Shown: in pieces, positions 56,985-64,000 of the stretch
Layout: the number at the start of each line of letters is the position of its first letter
How positions within the stretch are numbered: the first letter of the stretch is position 1
NCBI GenBank assembly: GCA_902806595.1
Contig: CADCXC010000009.1
Span: 682,001 to 746,000 of the forward strand
Direction of reading: 5' to 3'
Length of the DNA: 64,000 nucleotides
Source: Pyrenopolyporus hunteri
Taxonomy: Eukaryota > Ascomycota > Sordariomycetes > Xylariales > Hypoxylaceae
Notes under the pieces: model-generated
Seen by the model: only the letters and a program-made list of their open reading frames with translations
Told to the model about the DNA's origin: nothing
Databases searched by the model: none
Translations under genes and position numbers: made by a program

Positions 56985-57400
56985 TTAGCAATTAGCTATT
57001 GACAAGCTTACCATCGATGTACGACGGTCTATAATCGGAGTAATAACCCAGGCAATACCTTCAACTCCCCAGCCCAGCTGTTCCCAGGTTGTCTTGCAAT
57101 ATTTTACCCTCCTCCGCACGTTCTCTTGGGTGTATTTACACTGGAGTTCGAGTTGGTACAGCTGATTGGGAATGTCTTGCGTCAACATCACACTTCCTGA
57201 CGACGCCTCCTGAATGCTGTCAACGCACCAAACATCCTCGTTGCTAGGTCGCTTCTTTTTGTACAAGGCTCGAAAACATAGAAAAGGGTGGTCGCTTAAA
57301 TCGCCGCGCGTCTTCGTTAATGGTACCTTTGGGGGAATCTGACAACCGTCGTATTCCAACTCAGAATCCTCGAAAACTTGTCCTCCTGTATATGCAGATC
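56985..57400 (-). pseudogene. Isolated open exon, unrecognised
   Basis: An open frame of about 137 codons with no ATG runs from just after a TAG near 57408 to a stop at 56985. It encodes Trp/Cys-containing, fairly ordinary protein sequence (for example CKYTQENVRRRVKYCKTTWE, then QLGWGVEGIAWVITPI). A splice donor (ATG|GTAAGC, about 57011) lies near its end, so it could be an internal exon of a gene or relic. I could not find convincing flanking exons, and the FLC gene starts its 3' end only about 100 bp away on the same strand. Confidence 0.3.
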
Positions 57401-57509
57401 CAAGAAACTAACTCCGGCCCCGTTGTCATAACTGTATCTCAGTACGAATAAACGCTTGGACTAGGTCCAACTACAAGAATCTTCTCCACACCGGCATCGC
57501 CACCATCGC

Positions 57510-59800
57510 CTAGTGTTCATAACCCGCACCTCGCTGCCATGGACTGTTTATTTCTGTCAGTATAGATGACGGTGGTTCAAGGGCCAGTGGTCTCACCTAG
57601 CATTGTTTTGTGCTCTGTATGAAGGGGGGCTGCTGGCCTGTCCTCGCGAAGGAGGGGCAGAAGACCCGCTATACGGGCTCTGAGGCCTTTGCTGGTTGCC
57701 CGGGGCCGGGAATAGCGGTACGGACGGATCCACCGGAGACTGGTTGTTGCTACGGTTGTAGCCTCCGTGAGGAGCCGCTGTAGGGACTGCCAAGTTCGAT
57801 GAGTCCGTTCGGCGGCGCATCGAGGCGGAAGATATCGACTCGTTGTCATCATCCAGGTCTAAACCGTGCTTATAACCCGCCTTGTCACCGCGAGCGGTTG
57901 CGGCAAGGGCGTCTAGTTCCGTGGTACCGGTGAGTTGGGACTGGGATTTCATGAACGACGTTCGGTCGTCAGCCATGAATTGGTAACGACCATCGGGGTT
58001 CTTCCGGTAGAAGACCAGCGTGGTCGAAACGATGACCATAATTAGTAGGACGGTGGCGAAAATAGCATTAAGGAAGAAGAGGATCAAGCCGATAACACCG
58101 TTAACTAACGGAGGCTGGTTAAATACGTCCGAGAAAATCAAAAGGAAAATAGCATTGACAAAGTTGATGGCGCAAATAGCGATATTGAACGAATTGGTAC
58201 TCTTGTCCATCCACGGTCGGAGAACGCTAGAGGCAATCAGAGCGCCAGCTTCGATGAGGAGGAACCCGATAGCTTGGGCGGTGCTGTTACGCTGGGCGAA
58301 GGCTATAAACATGGCCTTAACTAACGTGTAACCGAGGACCGGGATGATAAAGTAATACGCGGAAGCGCGGAACTGGATGTACAAGAATCCCCATTTGTTC
58401 AGAGCCTGGGGATCCGAGAAGAGGATGTAGGCGGGATTCCGGTGCATGGCGACAGAGCGGCGAGCAATACGAATAACCTTCGAGGCAGCCCAACCAAGAG
58501 TTACCGTCATTCCAACGATGAAGAACACAGCTAAGACGACCTCGGCGGGTGAATCAACCTGCGTAAACTCCCATAGACATAGGATGGCCATCTGGGGGTA
58601 CCCGATTAGGGTAAGGCGGAATAAAATACCCTTGAGGACCGTGAGCCATCCATTGCGAAACTCAAGGAACGTGTCGCCCTTCATCCACTTCTTCTTGACG
58701 GCCAATTCGCAGAAGCCTTTAAACGCCGCGACGCCGCCGATAGTGAAGACGACAAGCAAGCAGAAGAAGACCAACCCGGTCATGAAGAAGTTTGTCGTCT
58801 CGATACCGGCCTTGAAAGCGACACGCTGAATACCAAACACGATGTAACTACCGGAACCTGTCATAACGTTACTGCGCTTCAATAGCGATCGAGCCGCTTG
58901 CGGGACTAGGGAAGCCGAGCGCCGGTACAAGCCTACAGCGGAACTAGGGAGAGCGGCGAGGGCACGCTTCTCTACTTGTACCGAGACAGTAGTCAAAGAG
59001 TCGAAGATGGTAGAAGGTGCACCGCCAGTTGCTCGCTGATACCAGGTGAAGATATCCTGCATAAAATCAACGTTGATGATGCCCATCGACCATTGAAAAT
59101 CCTGAGTCCACGACTGAACAACGGGAGGCAAGTGGATGGAAGTCATACCCAGCATAGCCTGGGCCTGGAAGAAGCTAAATAGCGACAGAGCGCCAGAAGC
59201 AATGTGAGCAGCGGCGTTGGAATGGCCCAGGCCGTTGATAATAGCCGAGGAGCATAGAACCAAGCCGGCGACGATGGCAAGAACCCATTTCACGGCAATC
59301 AAATCAACTGTCTTGCCGTTGGAGATATCGGCTTCGACACAAGCGACGCTCCTCTTGGCCTCCGTTAGATTCACGGTGACGCGGACGGTGGCGTCCAGGT
59401 CGGGGAAGTTGTAAGCGATGCTAGGAATCTGCTTGACAGCGTCGGGGGGGACCGGCCAGTCGTGCTTCAACGGAATCTTACCAGCGGTCATGGGGCAGAG
59501 ACCAGCCAGGCCAACCTCGCAAGGATTGATAACGGTCGAAATAATATCGTAGCCATAGGCCGAGAGATGCACGTCGAAGAGGACATAGCCTTCGACGGAC
59601 GACGTTGCGATAATGTTGATGTACGCTACGCCCTTCGATGGGACATAAGTGACGTTAAATAGACTGGCAGTAAACTGGGAATTCTCTTGGCAAGCGTTCA
59701 ACGAAGTCGAGACGAGCATCTGCTCTGCGGTCGCGAAGGGAAGCAAGGCCGAGAGCCATGACAGCACCGCGATTGCTCTTAACGTCGAGGGCAGCCACAT
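57510..59800 (-). CDS. FLC2: TRP-like channel / flavin carrier family protein (FLC)
   Basis: CDS complement(join(57510..57543,57597..59800)), 745 residues in this model. Flc proteins are multi-pass membrane proteins of the TRP-like family, implicated in FAD transport into the ER, cell-wall integrity and calcium flux. Seen here: a signal peptide (1-25), an ML-like luminal domain with cysteines (about 26-165: NACQENSQFTASLFNVTY, VINPCEVGLAGLCPMTAGKI), and about nine membrane helices between 175 and 610. A disordered Ser/Pro/Gln-rich cytosolic tail ends it. The simple ORF stops at TGA directly after NNAR, but that TGA lies inside a donor (AG|GTGAGA). With a 53-nt intron ending AAACAG the tail becomes NNASPWQRGAGYEH, which resembles the end of related fungal proteins as I recall them. 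Without splicing the protein has 735 residues. Which FLC paralogue this is cannot be decided. Confidence 0.85.
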
Positions 59801-62039
59801 CGCGGCTATTGTGCGACGTTACTTGTACAATTAGAATTGATTATATCGATGCCTCTTTTATTCTTAAGAGGACTAGTATTCGTCGCTTTCGAAACGTGTT
59901 CCCTCGTCGACGGCGGCTATTAAGTCCAACACATTCAAGAGGTCTAGGGCGGGCGTTCGGCAAAACCAGGTGCTTGTTGTTTGTCTGCTATGAATCAAGC
60001 GAAGGACACCGACATTAATCCAGAAGAAGGTAGGAAATCGTGATAGCGAGAGTAATCTGTTGATTTGGAGAGGGGATACGTTGTTTTCCTACTTCTTAGT
60101 CGGTTACCGGTCCGAACACCTCTACTTCCTCTTCTCCCAAAACGAGCGTTACTGAATCAAAAAAAAGGGAAAAAAAGGGGTTGGAATTGGAAAAAAGCCA
60201 GGGAAAAAGAAGAACTAAGATAGACCCGTTCGCAGAATGGGTGTATGTTTTTTTTTCTCCTGCTATAATTCAACAGCAACCGGTCGATGATGTAGGGTAG
60301 AAGTAATTAGTGGAGAGGTTAGTTGGGAAAGGGAGCGAGAGGGTTTGAAGCGAGGGACTTGTTTTTGCGAATGTGAAGCGTGGGAAAGAGTGAAAGGGTG
60401 CGCGAGGCTTCCTGGGATTGAAGAATACAAGACGGGCTGGCTCAGCGCTAAATTGCGTAGTGTGGCAGTTCTTTGCCGTTCTTAGTTCCTGCTATGTTAG
60501 GTGCGGTACCTGAGGGATTGTAATTGAAATTGGGGGGAAGTACCTGCAGGTGTACGCGCGTGTGCCAGGGGTGCCGGAGATCCGCCCCCAGTCTCTCCTG
60601 AATCATTTCTCTTTATTAAATATTCCATCGATTCCCATTGTCTGATTCCACTATCTAAAATACGCCTTCCTGATTAGAGATTTTGTTAGTGCGGTACCTT
60701 TCCATGTGGTGTTACAGGACGACCAAAACGGTCTAGGGACCAATCTGAGGTATAGCGTATACGGGTACTCTAGCGTATAGGTACCTAGGTACGCGTAGGT
60801 AGGTACCTAGACTGCCTAGGCGTGTAATACATACATGTACACCCATGGATATTCGTACGCGAGAAGGCAAGCGGCTGGCTTCCAGTCCCCTTTCAGACTT
60901 TTCCAAGACCGGCCAAGGGCTTGGATTTACTTGGACCAAACCAACCCATCGCCAGAAAAACCTACACCTACATTGCAAGTCTCCATTCTCACCTCGACAA
61001 ACTTGGAATTCAATAACTTGGTGGGATTGGCATTGTTGGCGCAATCAACCACCGGACATGGAATTAAAATACGGTAATTCGTAAGTATATTGCATCATAG
61101 GACATATACGGCTCACGTATTCCGCAGTATCTAGCAGCTAACGTCGAAATAGGCGAATAGAATGATTCCTGGCGACACAAAAGAGCTTCTGGGACCCAGT
61201 GGGCTATATGTACATGCCCAATTCAGAGACAAAATCGAAACACGGCTCGTTTTGGCGCCGTGATGCAGCCCGCCAAGACGATCTTCATTGGGCAACTCGC
61301 TCTCTCTTCTTACGTGCACCGCCACTGCTAAGACCACTTAGCGTCCACAGAAATGAAATATGGACGCGAATCTTTTTGCTGGGCACGCTCCTCGGCGACG
61401 TCTAATTTTCACCTGCTCACTAACGCTACCAATTTATCCTTCGTAACGCACTCGCATGAATCTCGTATTCAATTCCCTTTACATATACCTACAATTACAT
61501 ACAACCCACCCAGAATAAAGTACGGCTGACGACAGACAACTGACGACAGACGACCTAATATGAGCTAAATCATTTAACCTGGGGTTCCTTAGATACCTGG
61601 GTAGGTAGTCTGGAAAAGCCCGGTGGGTGCTCGCTTCATTGGGCGGACGATATTAATTATGGTGGTGAAGGGGGATACCTACCAGGTATACAAATCCGCT
61701 GATCTACATATACAGTTGATCCCGCCCCCATAAAGTGTCGTCATGTTCCCCCATCGTGTTTAACGCCAGCTCAAATTTCCAAGGTCCTACGATGCGCCGT
61801 CTAGAACTGCAGAGACTGGGCGCGCATTCAACTGGTATTAACTGCTATCTACTATGTAAGTCTCATTGGATGAGAAAGGAATCGGGTTTCCTTGGCATCT
61901 AAGATCGTTGCGGCGTGGGACGATATTCCGTCAGCTACTCGACGGCGCCTGCACCAATCGATCCGTGCGACCCGCCTAGTCTGGTTAGGATGCGAACAGT
62001 ATACGTGTTGACATGGTGTGTATACTTAAATAAACAAAA
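59801..62039. other. Intergenic region, no gene seen
   Basis: The FLC promoter and leader probably extend to about 60400. TAGGTA-type repeats cluster at 60745-60830. The overlapping frames at 60835-61084 have no domain. Base composition is normal until about 62040, where it changes sharply to almost pure A+T. Confidence 0.55.
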
Positions 62040-64000
62040 CCGGACCAGATAAATTGCCGGCTTACCATTTATTTATATCTGTTTTTTACTGCTTATATAC
62101 CTATAATATCACTTTACCCGCGTTAATTAAATCAACTTTAATGTTATATATAAGTTTTACGTTATACGGGTATACTTTTATATATTTAATTTACGATTTT
62201 ATATATATAAATCGTATTTAAAAAATCTTCGTATATTTTAATATTATATATTTTATATTTAAACATTTATAATTTAACTATTTTTAAATTAAATAAAATG
62301 AAAATTTATATATAATTAATTATAAATATTTTAAATATAAATTTAATTTTTTCGAATTTTTAAAACGTATATTTATAATATTATAAAATAATTAACGTTT
62401 TATTTTTAATAATAAAATTTTTAATATTTTACACCGTAAATAATAACCGTAATAAATTATTTTTAAAAAATTAAAAATATTTATAATTTAATTTAATTAT
62501 TAAAAAATTTAAATATAAAATTTTAAAAATTTTTATTAACGTTTTATATTTTTAATAAAATATTAAATATATATTATATTTTAAATATATTTTTTATTTT
62601 TTATTTTTATTTTAACGAATTTTTTATTTTTCGTTAAAAAATTTTAATATTATATTTAAAATTTTATTTTACGTTTAAAAATAATTTTTTTTAAAATAAT
62701 TAATTTAAATTTATACGATATTATAATATTTATAAAAATTTTTTTAAATTTATTTTTAAATATTTATTATTAACTTTTAAATAATAAAAATTATATTAAT
62801 AAAAAGCATTGATATTCGTACTACCTATTTTTGATATCGGGCCTTATCCGTACTACCAATACATTGAAATACATGCCGTATCTAACAGTTCCACATACAA
62901 ATCTACGTACAATCGTGTTAATACATAATGTACACCTTATGCACTTTTTCAATCGATTCAATTCCTACCATACATCCCACCATACCTCCCATACCTCCCA
63001 ATATATTTACCTTTATATCCCACCTATTCTAAGGATGCAAAATATAAAAAATAAATTACCGGTTTCGCGTCAATTAGACCTTTCTAATGGTACAGGTTTC
63101 ATATCGCTGCATGCCCTATTTCAAAAGTTATTTGAATATATACTCAATTCAATAGGGGTGTAAGTGGTGGCCCGGGGTGGTCATGTGATCCCCTTTTGCG
63201 GTCGCATACCCCTCCAGCACCTTTTGACACCTTTTAATATACGTATGAAATTGACTTTATATTCAAATAGCTTTTTAAATAGTGCATGCACCGATATGAA
63301 ATATATACTATTAGAAAGGCCTAATTGACGCGAAACCGGTGATCTACTTTTTATATTTTGCATCCCTAGAATAGGTGGGATATAATAAGATGTATGGTGG
63401 GAGTTGTATGTAATTTAATATGTACAAGAAATTCAATCAAAAAGCGTACCCGTTCTCGAAAAGACTATCTGGATTGTTGCATTTTTGTATGGGAATCCGT
63501 TAGTGGGGCCGAGTGAGGGGTAAGAGATGTACTTTTTATATTGGTAGTACGGATAAGGCCCGATATCAAAAACAGGTAGTACGAATATTAATACTTTTAA
63601 TAAAAACTTTAAATTTTATATAATTTTATAAAAATTATAATTATATATTATTAAATAATAAAAGGTTATTAATTAATAAATTAAAAGGAAAATATTAAAC
63701 GATTATTTAATATAAAAATTATAAAAAAAAATTATATTTATTATATTTATTTATATAAAAATATAATTAATTAATTTTATATTAATTAATATTTATATAT
63801 CGTTTTAAAATATATATTTTAAATTTTCGTTATTTAAAACGACGAAATATTTAATAAAAATATATTTATTATTATTATCGTTACGATAAATTTTTTAATA
63901 TAAAATTATATAATTATATTAATAATTTTTTTTTTCGTAATTTTTTTTTAATTATTAATAATAATAAATTTTTTTTTTTTTTTATTTTTTTATTTATTTT
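62040..64000. repeat. AT block with RIP-like composition, enclosing a foldback element
   Basis: From about 62040 to the end of the window the DNA is nearly free of G and C except in the insert at about 62800-63610. In 62281-62760 only 24 of 480 bases are G or C, and 20 of these are in ten CpG dinucleotides. In 63601-64000, 21 of 400 bases are G or C, 16 of them in CpG. This is the signature of massive cytosine deamination on both strands, as in repeat-induced point mutation, with CpG spared. No gene is present. The block runs off the window edge. Confidence 0.85.
62797..63613. mobile_element. Foldback (inverted-repeat) element, about 0.8 kb
   Basis: The outer ends 62810-62862 and 63538-63590 are inverted copies of each other, identical at about 51 of 53 positions with both differences transitions. 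The inner segments 63014-63150 and 63247-63385 are again inverted copies, diverged mainly by transitions. The DNA between these paired segments is more diverged but still partly alignable, so the element is one large imperfect palindrome with a loop near 63155-63240. No transposase is seen, so it resembles a MITE or foldback element. Each arm carries a short open frame starting MQNIK (63035 plus and 63363 minus). Target duplications could not be defined in the A+T flanks. Confidence 0.7.

Larger units (their letters stand above)
53503..57509. other. Gene-poor block with decayed reading frames
   Basis: About 4 kb in which no intact gene could be supported. The left part (53503-56150) is unremarkable DNA with one 91-codon ATG frame (54395-54670, minus) lacking any domain. 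The right part holds two exon-like open stretches, described separately. I looked for long terminal repeats and transposase motifs and saw none by eye. Base composition is near normal, so this is not the same heavily mutated type of DNA as the AT block at the right end. Confidence 0.5.

Noticed and set aside
1..64000. Secondary-metabolite or defence gene cluster
   Set aside because: No polyketide synthase, peptide synthetase, terpene synthase, P450 or NLR-type gene was found. The single dehydrogenase stands alone.

Overview
This window is nuclear DNA of a filamentous ascomycete (Pezizomycotina, most likely a Sordariomycete; the order cannot be fixed from sequence alone). The reasons are short GT-AG introns (mostly about 45-190 nt) with CTAAC-like branch sites, gene families such as Vac7, the Axl2 cadherin-like protein, an FLC/TRP-like channel and a DysF-only protein, intergenic DNA full of TAGGTA/ACCTAC repeats, and a nearly G+C-free block at the right end that looks like repeat-induced mutation. 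There is no rRNA, no convincing tRNA, no CRISPR array and no bacterial-type operon. Where I could see them, splice sites were placed by hand from frame continuity and family similarity.

Layout. 1-4000: no gene; low-complexity DNA and the leader of VAC7. 4-30.7 kb is gene-rich: VAC7 (+), an unrecognised GC-rich membrane protein (+), PRP6 (-) divergent from DIM1 (+), a small coiled-coil membrane protein (-), a DysF-domain protein (+), a hemerythrin-like protein (+) convergent with the DUG1 peptidase (-), a mitochondrial PPR-like protein (-) and a seven-exon PP2C phosphatase (-). 32.9-53.5 kb is more widely spaced: AXL2-like (-), EFM6-like methyltransferase (+), a secreted double-psi-barrel protein (+), a four-exon disordered orphan (-), CCZ1 (-) and a short-chain dehydrogenase (-). 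53.5-57.5 kb holds only decayed or partial reading frames. 57.5-59.8 kb is an FLC-type TRP-like channel (-). 60-62 kb is empty, and 62.04-64 kb is an AT block interrupted by a foldback repeat of about 0.8 kb.

The genes are ordinary housekeeping genes rather than a pathway cluster. Loose themes are the vacuole and endomembranes (VAC7, CCZ1, FLC, DysF protein) and RNA/translation (PRP6, DIM1, EFM6, PPR). PRP6 and DIM1 share a divergent intergenic region of about 480 bp. No biosynthetic or defence cluster was found. The least explained structures are the foldback element with a similar short open frame in each arm, the AT block whose few remaining G+C bases are nearly all CpG, a 20-codon upstream frame whose stop overlaps the VAC7 start codon (TAATG), and a stop codon in the FLC gene that lies inside a probable splice donor.
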